Shown here piece after piece: positions 24,416-37,439 of a stretch of 64,000 bases of DNA (positions are counted from its first letter, which is position 1; the number at the start of each line of letters is the position of its first letter). The position numbers and the translations under genes were made by a program. The notes under the pieces were generated by a model. It worked only from the letters and a program-made list of their open reading frames with translations, did not search any database and had not been told where the DNA came from. The stretch is from assembly GCA_039881145.1 (NCBI GenBank), contig JAYKKI010000023.1, positions 7,453,001-7,517,000 on the forward strand. The letters are read 5' to 3'. This DNA is from Druceiella hillmani. Lineage: Eukaryota > Arthropoda > Insecta > Lepidoptera > Hepialidae.

Positions 24416-26560
24416 TTATTTCCTGCATCCAAAACCGCAGGTACACACCAGGCTATCTCTAAGGGTGAATCTATGCAAGCTGGCACGAAAAGCGCCTAGT
24501 CCTATTGGAAATTGCCAAATGTAATAATCGAAAGCAGGCCAATTTTTACTTAGCCACTCGGACACATCGGGGAAGAATAACTTCAGCCATTTCCCCCATT
24601 CAATCAGGGGAGAACCACCTTGACTGCCAATGAGTAACAATGATTTCTGAAATACGTCTTTTTCTATCAACAGAGATTCATCAGCCAAAAATTCAAAGCT
24701 TAACGAACCTGCAACAAAACTCTTATCTTGTTCCAAGATGAAACTCGCTCCTACAATGGCAAGATGTATAGGAAAAAGACCCACCAAAAACAGCAACATA
24801 TCCGTTGAGCAAGTTCTGTAAACCTTAGTTAGCGCCATTAGCGGAGTACGCTGTGATCTTAACACCCCTCGTCTAACCTGGTGGACTCCAACGCCCTACT
24901 GAGCCCAAACCGATGGCGCAAAGACCAATATACCAATATATATTGCCGTACACACCAGTTTGAGGGTAGAGTTTTTTAGCCTCCAGCTGGCACCAACAAG
25001 TCGGGCCATGGCGTGGAAGGCTCTCAAGGATATACCGCGCCTGTGGTAAAAAGCTCCGAGATACATCAAGGACCATGCCCAGGTAGGTTACCTGATACCA
25101 CATACAGATTCTATAACCAGCCATAATCACAGACGCCTCCCTCGCCAGTATGCCCTTGAAGGACAAAATAAAGCTTATTCTTAATGCCCCAATCATGTAA
25201 CTAGCGAGGGAGTCCGCAGTCCCGTTCTCTATCTCTCTACGGCTCGCTCTTCCAACTAACAGCATAGAAACATCCGCATAGGCGATGGTACCGCATACCT
25301 GAAAGGGTATCTCGAATACATCCATAATAATTTCAAGTGTCAAGATCAGTGTCGTTATCAGGGAATTCAACAAGCATTCGAGGGTCTCTTGAATGTTCCC
25401 GGTGTAACTCCTATCAATCATGTGAAGGGCGTTAAAAACAAAAGGTTTCAAGGGGCTCCGTACACTTTTGTATACGGCACTTCAGGGATCCAAATTCGCC
25501 ACACGGCTAACAAAGTGTCAAAAATGGGAGCGCCTAGCCCGCTTAACCTCTCTATTATAGTTACATCGAGCATCTACTAATGCCACCCGATAAGTCTCAA
25601 TAATTTCCCAATTCGTTCCGTGGTTCTTAAAGCTGTTAGTTACGTATTTTTTCCGGTACTCCCAACGCAAAACCTGCAAGGTGCTGCCCCACGAGGGCTT
25701 TTTCTTCGTTGGACCCGGTAGAACCGTGCCCAATCCTCTCTCAGCACTGATGATCACCCTGTTCTGAAACTCAACAACATAATACTAGAACAATCTATGC
25801 GTTTCGACAATTTGGAAAAATCATTGAGCTCTCCGCGGAAAAGTTTGACAAAAGTATCCCAGTCTTGCCACCCTGTCCCGGATCGGACGCTGGTTCACGC
25901 TCCTGATCCGAGATAGAGAATAGAATTGCTCTATGGTCTCTCGCGAAGACGCCCGGTTCGATCCGCCAGCCGTGCAGACCCCCTGCAGGCCCGCTCAACA
26001 CGAGAGTGATATCACTATCTCCCGAGGGCCCTGAGAACGTTGCGGGGATATCAGGTAAGTTGCACTGTAGAAGGCCCATCTGATGGGTGATATCCCCCAG
26101 GATTTCTCCACGCAGATCGGCAAGACTACACGTTGGCATCGGTACAGATGACAACTGGGTTCCGCCCGATTGAGCCCTGAACAGTGTTAAGGTACTAGCA
26201 GAGGACTTCAGTGGCAATTAAATCCTGAAAATAGACACTTATTACCACAACTTGTAACGAGTCGAGAGATATCTGGGCCACTACTCAATGCTCTGTCGAA
26301 AGATGTTTCAAGAACAGGACACCCAGCCCTTTCGAGCCTAGGAAAATTGCAACCTTGGTTTCGGATCCCTTCTCCAGAACAAGAAAGGGTTCCAATCCCA
26401 GGCTGCTCCCCTGGGGTTGTGTTGTTCCTGAACACACGCAATATAATACTTACGGGCTCTAAGGGCCATCGAGAGCTCGGGTATGGCCGTTGAGCCCTGC
26501 CCTGCATTAAGTTGGATAAATTACAGCTTATTGGGAGTACGTTGTATTCTTCAAGGATAT
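24416..26560 (-). pseudogene. R1-clade LINE ORF2 relic (endonuclease/RT)
   Basis: This is the degenerate second ORF of an R1-clade non-LTR retrotransposon, whose product nicks DNA and reverse-transcribes the element RNA. The endonuclease C-terminus (about 26100-25890) shows LPDIPATFSGPSGDSDITLV and RDHRAILFSI, where the usual Ser of SDH is Arg. The linker (about 25757-25520) shows ETYRVALVDARCNYNREVKR. RT follows at 25451-24880: AYADVSMLLV, the YADD box with its second Asp lost, then SRREIENGTADSL, then VTYLGMVLD. RT motifs before the YADD box are missing, with only about 200 bases between linker and box, so there is an internal deletion. The tail (24865-24416) shows TKVYRTCSTDML, FDYYIWQF, GAFRASLHRF and CTCG, the end-of-ORF2 pattern of the clade. 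Base composition is clearly GC-richer than the flanks. Several frameshifts; not functional. Confidence 0.9.
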
Positions 26561-27914
26561 TTCCAATGCTGCCCTGAATGGAGACGACTCGATGCTCAAC
26601 AGGCTTCCTAAACCTCCTACAGGTGACGCATATATCAGATGCGGACTCCATAGGGCAATCCTTAATGTCGTGGCCTTTTCCCGTATAGCGATTACAGTAT
26701 TTCTCATCTTTACAGTATCGGACCTTATGGTCGTACAGGTGGTACCTGAAAAATCTTGTCACCTGTACGAAGTTCGCAACATGACAGGATATCTAATTCA
26801 GGAACAAATGTCCCGACTTCAGCAAACTTTCTATCATTACTTGTAATAGTTCTAGAACGACATTTGTATTACCCGACCTCGAGCTACCGCCATATTGGCA
26901 CGAATTGAAACAACTCAATCGTAGGAAACTCTTTGAGGTTGTCTTCTTTTAAGAAGGTCATAAATTCCTCGGTTGTCAACTCCTTGGGAATGTCATAATT
27001 TTTGAAATCATAATTTCTCCGGTTTTTCCTCGATCTTTATCCATTTTATTACTGCAGCAGCTTCTTGCAGCTTTTTGGCACTCTCAATATTGCATGCCTC
27101 AACTACTATGCCCCCATTTCGTTTTACAGCAGTTCTATTTATTTTGATACTGAGACTGTGACGTAATCTCCTTTTTCGAGGTGTTTAGTAATTCTGTGCT
27201 CGATTTAGGTTTCCCCTTATTCGTACCAGATATATATACCAGTTTCGACCTCGTATGGGAGTCTATTTTTACCTCTGAGATCTTGTTTTTTATAGTTGGG
27301 GACACAGCAGGAGCACGACTAGCAAAGACAAATGCGCTGTAAGAGACAATTGTTGAAGCTTTCTGGGCCATTTAGCCTTTTAATACTTTAAAGTATCATC
27401 AATAGTAGCTCAAGCCACCATAGCTGAGAAGCTATGGTGGCCTGCGCTACTCTTAAGTCTCCTCTAATGTGGGTCACATCCTCTGCAAAAAGGACCACTT
27501 GGGCCATAAAGGCCACAGTCATCTTTGCTACAGATTCTTTGACAGAAACTGATATTCGAGTGGAAGTAACCACAGTTTCATTGATTCCATCTTTGATACT
27601 ACGGGTATGTCTATACAACATCCCTCTACGAGCTTTTTGATCGCTACAGGGGGAGAGGAATAATCAGCAAACTCATCTGGACCCTCTTCTTCAGGGTTAA
27701 GACCCTCCTCATTCATTTTGGCCCTAGTTGAAGTTCTGGGTTCCTCCTCGATACCAGATTTCTCCAGCTTGGTCATTTCACGAAACCAATTGACGTACTC
27801 TGCTATTACCTCTGATAGGAGGGCCTCGTCTACAACGATATTACGAGACAAGCTTGGACTCTTCAATCTCTCTTTCTTACCCACCCTTTTAGGTGGATCA
27901 CCTCCCTTACTCAT
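26561..27914 (-). pseudogene. R1-clade LINE ORF1 relic (gag-like)
   Basis: This is the first ORF of the same LINE, coding an RNA-binding gag-like protein in intact relatives. From the ATG at 27912-27914 it begins MSKGGDPPKRVGKKERLKSP, a basic N-terminus followed by a Glu/Lys-rich, probably helical stretch (27850-27640). The middle (27371-27135) reads SKLVYISGTNKGKPKSSTEL and KKEITSQSQYQNK. The next segment (27120-26950) shows KRNGGIVVEACNIESAKKLQ, matching the central domain before the knuckles. The C-terminus (26762-26590) carries zinc knuckles of the C-x2-C-x4-H-x4-C type with damage: YCNRYTGKGHDIKDC has the second Cys changed to Tyr. CVTCRRFRKPVEH follows. Frameshifts fall near 27530, 27380, 27130 and 26800. 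The 5' end of the element is not delimited but is probably within 200 bp upstream of 27914. Confidence 0.85.
27414..27441. repeat. Perfect 12-bp stem hairpin inside LINE ORF1
   Basis: gccaccatagct and agctatggtggc flank a gaga loop with no mismatch. It lies within the coding frame of ORF1, so it may be partly a by-product of codons, but a 12-bp perfect stem is unusual. Confidence 0.8.
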
Positions 27915-27919
27915 AATTT

Positions 27920-30475
27920 ATATGGAGAAAATAATAAAAATATGACAATGAGAGGGAAAGTAAGATAAAGAAAACACACGCATCCAAATACGCGCAGGCA
28001 CACCACTCGAACAAAAAATATGGTCGTAGATAAGGCAATTTTTTGTTATTGTCTGATAATGTTGAGTTATTGTATTTGCCTGGCCGTATATTTGCATTGA
28101 CCAAGTAAAGGTAATAACAAGGTATTGCATAAGAAAAATATCATCAGAAAATATTGCTCATACAAGGACTATGATCAAGTTGAATTTAGAGAGTAAATTT
28201 TCCACGGTCCCATCAATAAGCTGGCTCTACTCTGTCTAGGTGGTATATTTTTCATTCAATAGAGAGCTTTATTCCAACAAAATTGTCGACATCGCTAACA
28301 CTATTAGGTCTACTTGTGGTCCTATTTAAATGCCTATGGACAAGACACCAATCTTCCAAAAAATTTACCGGGACCATTTTTGGAAGGTTGGTCCATAACC
28401 ATATTTTGGCTTGTCCATAACCATATTTTAATATATCGGATATTAAAAAACCATCGTATGGCGAAATTACCACTTACGGAATACGTTCGCTAAAATTATT
28501 TTAGCCATGTTATGATAATAAGGCATCAATCTATCGACATATTTTGCCCATTTATTTTTTAATATTTTGTATTTTTAGTTAATTAGTTATTATCGCTTTC
28601 CTCTGTGTCCATGTGATAATGCTCTAGAGTATCTTTGATAAAAATAGCACATGAATTTTGAACACATTCAAAATAAAACAATTTTAAAACGTTACATAAC
28701 GCGTTTAACATATATATTGAAAATGTTATAATAAAAATATAAAATTTACCTTAGAAATGGCCTTTAAAGTTCACTACCACGTAAAAAATATTCCCCATAT
28801 TGAAACACTACAAATTCATATAATACAATTTTATATCTGTTGCGTATTTAGTGATGTGCATTTTAAATTTTGATAGCAAATCTTTTATATTCCTTGGTAG
28901 ACCTCCGCACTCTACGATATAAAGCGTTTGTAGATGCACTTCTATTTTTTTACTATGATTTATTTTCACACTGATATCGGAGAATATATGTCGGTATTTA
29001 ATTTAAATGAATTGATCGGTTTGGATATATTTTTTTTTAATTTGTAAAACTTTACTCTGCGGCACTCATTTTACTATCAAGATAATTACATAAATCTGAT
29101 ATTACTTAAATTATTAATACATTTCTATTTCGCTAATTGAAAACGACATGTGCTTCCTATACCAGCAATCATCAAAAATGTATTCTTTTATATTTTGCTA
29201 ATAAATTGTGTTACTTATATCACTACTGCGAAATATTAAAGACTTAGACATTTACACTAAAATATTATTAATTACAATACCATAGCTCTCAACTCTAGGA
29301 TACCTATAGCTGAAAGTTATCAAATTCTATAAAATACATAACTGAAATGAAAAGTTAACATGAAAAGTTAACATTTGAAATTTATCAAATTCGATAAAAT
29401 ATATAACTAAAATAAAAAGTTAACATGAAAAGTTAACATTTTTGTAAATATCAAATTCAAAGGCGGTGAAGAGTTATGATGGGTGACGCTATCAAAAAAC
29501 TTATATTATGGTCAGGTAAATATGGTTAGGTTTTCATGACATTCGTAAAGAAACGTTTGCATTCATTATTTAGAAAATATATTAATCAATTATCAGTAAT
29601 TTTTAAAAAAACTTTCTTGAGATTTAATTGTTGTTTTTTGTTATTATAAATATAAAATAAAAACAAGTTATATAATTACATATGAATAATATTATCTGAA
29701 TTCACAGTAATGTGATCGTTTACAGCTCAGTACAATTTCTTACACCGTGACAACGTGGACTCGACTTAAATTCCCATGTAAATTAAAAAAAAATTTCTGG
29801 TAACATTGATATAAAAATTTTAAAATATTCATTCTTATCGCCATTGTGAAACTATGTAAAACTGTAAGTCCTATAAATTTTATAGACGTATTATAAGACG
29901 TTGTCACTCATTAACATTGGAAGAAGGGTATTGCAAAGGATTTTATTCATCGCCGTCTCTTATATACATATGATTCCATCTAGCTCATAAAAATGGATAC
30001 TGGAACATTGAACTTTCGCAGATTTTCTCAAATAAAACTGTTGTTTATTACTTAAACTCTACTAAAATAAAGGACTAAAATAGTTCACTATCAAATTAAT
30101 TATCTACACTTAAAAAAGTTTTCAATAATGAGCAATCAGAAAGTACCAGATGTTAACGGAGGCAATATCCATGATTATGAAGAATAAATAATTTTTCAAA
30201 TACCCTTTTCTGTAATCTCATTAACATAAGGGAGAAATTAAAAATTTCCGACTTAGATGGTGTTTTAAAACTTGTAAGTGATTTATAGCATTAAGTAGTT
30301 TTTTTCAACCTTCCGGCATTTTCAAAACCCACATAGATTACAGCTGCCTGCTACCCCCCTCGCTCAATTCCTTAGTTTTACAATTAACGAAATTAGAGGG
30401 ACCAATGGCATTAAAACACTAATGATGGAAACCGATCTTCTATTTCTATTAAACTAAAGTTAAATTAGGATCACT
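27920..30475. other. AT-rich flank of the LINE, small tandem repeats
   Basis: No gene is recognised. A small tandem at 28390-28428 repeats 'gtccataaccatatttt' twice. At 29318-29458 a 65-66-bp unit (tatcaaattc.ataaaat...) occurs two and a fraction times, and inside each unit 'aaaagttaacat' is itself doubled. Confidence 0.45.
29318..29458. repeat. Tandem repeat, 65-66-bp unit
   Basis: Unit starts are at 29318, 29383 and 29449; the third unit is only begun. Each unit holds 'tatcaaattc.ataaaata.ataact.aaat.aaaagttaacatg' followed by a second 'aaaagttaacatt'. The units are almost identical, so the expansion is recent. Confidence 0.85.
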
Positions 30476-30479
30476 TTCA

Positions 30480-32340
30480 TCATTTAAAATCCCGAAAATA
30501 AATACATTAAAAAATTCAAGCAAATATAACTCAAAAAATTGAAGTCTTCAATAACTTAGATTTCGATAGAAGAACTAATGTCAAATATTTTATATGCTGA
30601 ATGCTTACCCCTTTAATTAATTTTCGTGACAGAGAGTAATTATCCAAATTTCCTGCTAAGGATTTTGAAGCAAGACGAAACCACGGAAGGGCATAAAAAA
30701 ACCATTAAGCTTAGTTGAAAAAGGTCGTAATGATTATGTGCGAAAGGCCATTTTTGGATTGAGAATATTCTCCTACTGGAATTTTCTCCAGTTCCGATTG
30801 CCATTTTACCGTCACTTCTTAATTTCTTTAAGCATAAGAGAGTATTTAAATCTTTGTGTAGGACCAAATGTACTAAAATACATTACCCATTAAGTGACTG
30901 CTTTTGAATACAAAACAAGTAACGACAATGGATATATACAAATGGAAACTACTTCCAACAAGTAAATTTTAAATATATTCGCGCAATGAAAAATTAGTTA
31001 GTGAAGGGGTTAATAATTTTCGCAATAAAATCAAAATAGTGGTATTTACATAATAAGAATGTCAGCGATGCGCGACGATGCCTATACGTAACGTCACCAG
31101 TACGTGACGTAATCAACTCGTCCCCAACGTATCTTTCTAGCGAAAATTTTGTTATTTAGCCAGATAGCAACATCAGAAGCAGCGTTATTTAGCCAGATAA
31201 TAACAACTGATGTTAATTATTACTATTCTATGAGCTTAAACAGAAATTATAAATTGATTTATTTCACCCAATTAATTTATTTTCCTTTTATCTTATTATT
31301 TTTTGAATATTATAAAGAGATAATGAAAAAATATTAGTCTTTAAAAGTTAACTGTGTTTGTTACAAGCCAACAATAGCTTAAAGAACTTTTACCTTAATT
31401 TAATCGTTGAAAACAAAACTCGAAATCGGGTGTAAAAGCGCGCACAATAAGATGGTAATGTAGTAGATAATAGATGTAAAGCAATAAATGCGTTTGAGAT
31501 AACACGTACATAAGATTAAGCAATATTAAAAGAAATAATCCAAATGTTGGAAGGTTATTGGTATACTTTTTGAGTAATATCATGAAGCACATAGTTAAGA
31601 GTTTGTCTCTTGTGATAATGTAGTTTGCTGAAATACAACCAGTCATGTCTTATATGAAATTTAAAAACTTGAGATTAACAAACTTTGACATCTTTTAGGT
31701 TTCCTCCAACATAAGAACATCAAACGAAAGTTCGGGAAAAAATTATAAACATTTGAGAAAAAAATCATTTTCCAGTAGTTTCAAGAGGAGTACGTTTATA
31801 TATTCATGACTAAAGATTTTTTTAAAGCGTTGTCTGTTTCCAAACTTCTTCTTTCAAACTGGATTATTTTAATCGCAAAGATATAAAATTTGGAATAAAG
31901 TTACATGATTTTCTTAAGTTTCCGAAGGAAATACCTTTATATTACTTTACTGACTGACTTATCGTTATCACTTTCTATTATAAGGTCCCATAATAAATGA
32001 AAAAATTAAGATAGAATTATTCAGGAAAGCGTCTGTAACTTCTTGCCAGAAAATAGAGTTCCGTCACGAATGCAAAAAATATAAATAAAATGCTTTACTG
32101 TCAAACGAAGCCGGAATTTATATTTTGAAAATTATATTGTTTGTATCAATGTGTCTGTTATAGCGACACTTCTGTAACAAAAACATTGATCTAAACTTCT
32201 GGATTACTTGTATGGCACAAAGTATTGTGTCCTTTCTGGTTTTAACCCACTAACGCAACGAAGCATATTACCAACACCAACTTCCTCCTATCACAGTTCA
32301 CAACCTCATTATATTATATGAAATGAATAAACTTATTATA
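30480..32340 (-). repeat. Repeat family A, copy 2
   Basis: Reversed relative to copy 1. It aligns with copy 3 over its whole length. The conserved core at about 30985-31115 holds 'tcgcaataaaatcaaaatag', 'gtcagcgatgcgcgacgatg' and 'cgtgacgtaat'. Beyond it come 'ttgaatattataaagagataatgaaaaaat' (split across 31300-31330), the block near 31700, and a distal part (32010-32340) with 'acttctgtaacaaaaacattgatctaaac' in pieces. Frames equivalent to the open frame of copy 5 are interrupted here. Confidence 0.75.
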
Positions 32341-35300
32341 CAAGATAGACGAACAAAGGTATGAGAGAGAGAGAGCGCCTGTTTATGCTTAAAAGCAATA
32401 GCACTGTTAGAAAGATATTGCGAAATAAAAACAGCTACAACCATTTTTTGCAACGTTGGTGTCATTTGGTGTGTGTTTTCGGCTACTTTGGATTTATTCG
32501 TTATCGTATTTTTCAAATAGTGTGTTTAGAATAATTGTGACATGTTCTGTTCTGTTCTGTTTATAGCACTATATATCAAAATATATATCCAGATAAATGA
32601 GCATTTCGCTAGTAATATGTATTGATATTGTACTTTTTATATTCATTTTTAAAAGTAGTCAGTAGGACTACTTTATATATCACAATTTATAGAATAATAC
32701 AGTCTAATTATAGGTAAAGGTATAGGTTAAAATATCATAATTTACCGAGTTGTTTTGTAAAGACATTTATTTGACTTTTACGCCAGTGCTGAATCATTTT
32801 ATCGATAATTTTGTCGGTGAAATAAATTGGTCTTAGCATTGTTGAATGTAATTTTATATCGATAAATATTTACGCATTGTCTATTTGGAGTCCTGTAACA
32901 AACTAAGAACCTTATAATTTCATGATGTCTGTTCGTCCATCTTATGTATCACAATGCAGTAGTTATATAATTTTTAAATATTCTTCGATCATGCGTATAT
33001 TACAAATTTATGAGTTTAGTTAATTCAGAAACAGGAGCATTTTTTGAAGTATTCTCCTATACATGGGAACTTGAGATAATTTTTTTCACCTGCCCCAAAA
33101 AATGTGGTATCAGGGAATATTTTCAATTATTTTCCAAAATAAAATCAAAATTAATATGTAATATTTTTAGTCAGATTTATTATTCTCTGCGTTCCCGCAC
33201 TTCTCATTTTTCAATCATACGTTTTAAAAATTTTGTATAAAATTTTGGAAAAAAATATATATTAAAAATTATTCCAAATATATCACGGGACAATCTTTAA
33301 AATTAAATATTTAATAAATAATTTAATTTAAATTAAATCATTCTTTTAAATATTATTTAAAGCTTATCCCATAAAACATTTAAATCTTATTTTAAATTGT
33401 GAAATAATTTATAATATAACAAATAAACATTGCAACTTACTTTAACCGCTTGAAGTAAATATTTTCAAATGCAATTAACGTATCATTTTTAATTAATAAT
33501 TTTTAACAATTAGGTTATATTAACTAAATGCATTTACTTACTGTTTTAAATTTGAGAATATTAAAATTCAAAATATTTATTTATTGAACTCTGATACACA
33601 AGATAAAATAAATTAAATTTACTTTAAATAAAAATAAGTCTTTAAATTATCTCAAACATTTTTAACAATAACAATTAACATTAATTATATTGTTTTGTTT
33701 CAAAATATTTTAACTATTAATTTTAAAATGATTCTCTTTATGGCAAAATATTTTTTTCTTTTTCAAATTATTTGGACTCGATATAAATGATATATTTTTT
33801 GCGGAGTTTTAATTTGTCTCTGATCTGATTTAACTTTTTTAATTTTTAAATATTTGTCACACCAATTCAAAATTGTTCGAAAAAATACCTAAAATATTTT
33901 CGCCATAGACGACTTTCCGGTAACATCTAAGAAACAATATTATTATGTAGAACTACAAACAAGAAATGTTCGTTCGAAATCTGAATTTTCTCTTGAAGAT
34001 TTATCTCTTGAAGGAAAAGAAGTATTTCTTAATTTGTAAATCAATAGTAATGAATTTTTTCTAATTAATTGAATCATTTCTACGTCTTAAATAATAAAAA
34101 GGGCAATTATTATATCAATTAATAAACATTTTGTAATTCGTTATAATTTTTGACTTCAAACTGTCATAGAAAGTTTGACATATTTTTGATTAAAGTGTTT
34201 ATTAAAACTATTAACCGGGCCCACAATTGTTTTCGTGTGACGAAATTTAGAAAATATATCAATATGATTAAGTTATAGTTAATTTCGATAAAACGTAGCC
34301 TACATTTCACACCAGACCTACCAATAAAAAGTTTTTTAAGCTGCTCTTTCATGATAAATAAACAAAGAAACAGGTTCACAGGCAAAGGCATTCAAAAAAC
34401 AATAATTTTTGTTCTGTTACTCTTTAGTGTTTTCCTAAATAAATTTTTGTAAATATCTTCAAACTACAAACACGCCAGTTATGCAATTTTATCATATGTA
34501 TAGACAATAAAGCATATAATAATCAAATTTATATATCTTAATGTCAAACCTCTCAAAAAAGTTATAAATAGTTTTCTTACACAATTCAATAATAATCGAG
34601 GAAATAAGGTACGCTAACGCACAAAATTAAATAAAAAATACAACCATAAACGATGTCTGCCATTAGTCGTCTACCCGATTTGCTTACGAAAGCGAATTGT
34701 GACAAACGTTCTTTAACCTTTTTCTATGAAAGAAGCTAATTACCCGCCAAGAAGCAGCTTCTTTAACAAGTCGTAGATTCAGATTCGATCGACATCTATA
34801 ATCTATCCAATGTATTAGATTTTGAAGGGGGTAAAGTTAACATGTTCTTTAATTTTTCCATCAAAAATCTTTAACCGGGGAAATTGATTTAATTTCTTCA
34901 ATTTTATTCCACCAATTCAAATTGAAATCGTGAGAAGATCAAAAATAAATTGCATAGCAGCCGACGATGCGACATCTTCATCCAACTGACGAATTAATTT
35001 TTATTTTATTTTGCATAGTAACTATACCTTATGCACTGAAATTGGAATATATCCTACGGGTAAAAAAAATACTAGAATCGAAAAAAAAAATTATGTGAAA
35101 AATACAAAATACCAGCCACGTAATATAATACAAATTAAAAATTTGAAATTAAAAAAAGTAAATTCCGAGACTCTGAAGCTGCAGTTAGTAAATAGGTCTG
35201 GTTCCTTAACCCAACACCAATTAATTATAACTCACAGTGGGCGCCATCAGACATTTTTACAATAAATTGTACAAAACTACTCATTCAATTTATATGAAAC

Positions 35301-36548
35301 CACACCTGGTTCAAAATATTGACGATAGACATATCCTAAATTACATGACTAAACTCCCCACCATCATCGTCCATCATTTATTAGAAAATCTTCGCGGTCT
35401 AGATGGCTCCTGAAAGAAAGTAGTTTTTATTTATTTGATAAGAGTTTAGGGAGCTCAGAGCTTTCCTTCTTCACAAATTTTTAGTACATTTACCGTATTC
35501 ATAAGTATTAAAACGATACGTGTTATTAATTGTTTTGATTTTTTATATACTTATGAAGCGCGTCATGCGAAGTGCATTTTTGTTTAATTTCTTAACAATT
35601 CATGATAAACGGTAATATGATTCAAAAACCTGACCTAAAAAATTTCGATCAAAACAATTTCTAAACTTATAAAAAGGAATTATAAATGGCTTTGTTGGTT
35701 TTTTCGAAATATTACAGAATTCAATATATATTTAAAACTACTCATAAAATAACACGTATGTATTGTTCTTCTTACTTGTACATTTGCTTCTGATCTAACG
35801 CCATTTTAAAAAAATATGTTAAAAAGGCAACAACTTTTTTCTGAGCTTTTGAGTATTTTAACGATAATTATAACTGTTTCTAACCATGAATTCTGTTATT
35901 GCCTTTATGTCGTACGTGTATTTGAACCAATTGCAGGTAGTTTTAATATTTGTCACGACGTAAGATAACAACTATTTTTTTAAGAAATTCTTTCATTTCT
36001 TTTACCATATCTCTCTTATTGTTTTTTAGAATTCTTTAATAATTGTCATGAAAAAATTTAAAGAAAAATATATTTGCATGAAAATTCAAATATATAGTAA
36101 TTTTTTCATAATTGTTGTCTCCTGTGTTTAAGTGTGAATATCATATTTTGTAGTTTATAGCAGCATATATATTTATTGAAATTAACCATTTTTTCAAATT
36201 AATTGCTAGATCTGAGTTACGTCTTTTTTTCAACAATAAAAGCAAAAGTTGGGTGACGAAAATTAGGAAATCCTAAGAAGAACACTCTAAATTGTTTTTC
36301 ACCGAACCGTATTAGTTGTAAAATATTTCAATTAATTCGAAAGGCAATCATTTCAAAATCAGATATAATTTGAAGTCATGGCACCCAAAAGCTCCATCTA
36401 GAGTAGTGATTTTCATAAATACTAAAACAGTGTGTCTCAAAACATAAGACATTTTTACTATTTTACTTCAAATTTATCAACCCAGTCACATCTTCGCCTA
36501 TCGCCTCTTTTCGGTTGGTCTACGAAACATTCTGTATATATTTATATT

Positions 36549-36604
<56 letters not shown>

Positions 36605-37435
36605 TACCATAATTAATTTAAATTACCATCTGAGCCGTTGCGGAATTACGAATAAAATTAAAAACAAATGTAATATTATTAAAAATCTTTCTGCATACAT
36701 TAATTTTCCACATATACAGTATTTCTAAAATAATGGCCACTTATGATTTTGTTGATTAGTGTAATAAAAGTGTAAAGAAATAAATTTTAAGCAACAAAAT
36801 GAAAAAAAGTATTATTTAATAAAAGTAAAAACTTTTGGCTTGTAAATTAGACTTTCCTAATTTGATCTTTTTGAACTATTTTGAAATTACTCGTTTCAAT
36901 AGAAAAACGGAGTTTTCAACTGGCGATATCCGTTATTTGACAAAAGTTACAAAAGAAAATTGGAATCGATTGTGGAATATTTTTGCCGAAACGACTACTA
37001 CAATTTTAGTGGCATGCTCTGGATGAGGTTTTTAATGACTTTTTGAAAAATTCGGCCGTAATAACTGGTTTTTGATCTCTATCAATGAAAGATTAGATGA
37101 AGAACAAATCTACCCTATAAAAAGCAATAAAAGTACAATCAATTGCACAATATCATTATAAATTAGGACATTAGTACTGATAAAGTGAATGAAATGTACA
37201 TCGGTAAAAAGTACACGCAGACGAAGCAGCCTTTAATCATTGCAACACAATGTGCAACAGGTGGCAGTATTATATTTTTGCCTTGGTCATCATAAAAATA
37301 TTAATTGACAAAAAATGGATCTATCTCAAAACAAATTCCGTTTAAACGACAAAATTAAATCAAATTCAAATATGTTACATATCCTTATATGAAATAGGCT
37401 TAACCGAAATAAAAGTCAATCCACCTTGAATCAAT
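32341..37435. other. Long AT-rich stretch, nothing recognised
   Basis: No protein family, tRNA or large repeat is identified. A short hairpin (aagtagtc..gactactt) lies at about 32655-32675. An (AT)n tract fills 36550-36595, preceded by 'gtatatatttatatttaaat', similar to the lead into the 39.3-kb tract. Open frames at 33010-33240, 34164-34391 and 35011-35265 have chance-like composition. Confidence 0.4.
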
Positions 37436-37439
37436 TTGA

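Larger units (their letters stand above)
21120..25800 (+). repeat. Large direct duplication, arm 1
   Basis: This arm aligns with 59020-63925 in the same orientation. It starts inside the C-terminus of the RAG1-like transposase, crosses about 3 kb of unrecognised flank, and ends inside the R1-like LINE. Anchors shared are 'tgcttgattaggc' (21356/60757), 'ggccacagtaattccacatg' (21615/61021), 'ctatcgaggcgctag' (23024/62463) and 'acaaaagaggagac' (24135/63478). Arm 1 has about 400 bp extra near 23470-23900 and the LINE interior 24380-25690. Arm 2 has about 1.5 kb extra at 59210-60750 and about 300 bp near 62530-62830. By eye identity of aligned parts is about 85%. Confidence 0.85.

Noticed and set aside
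24873..25451. Intact reverse transcriptase of the LINE
   Set aside because: The YADD box is damaged and all earlier RT motifs are missing, so it is called a pseudogene.
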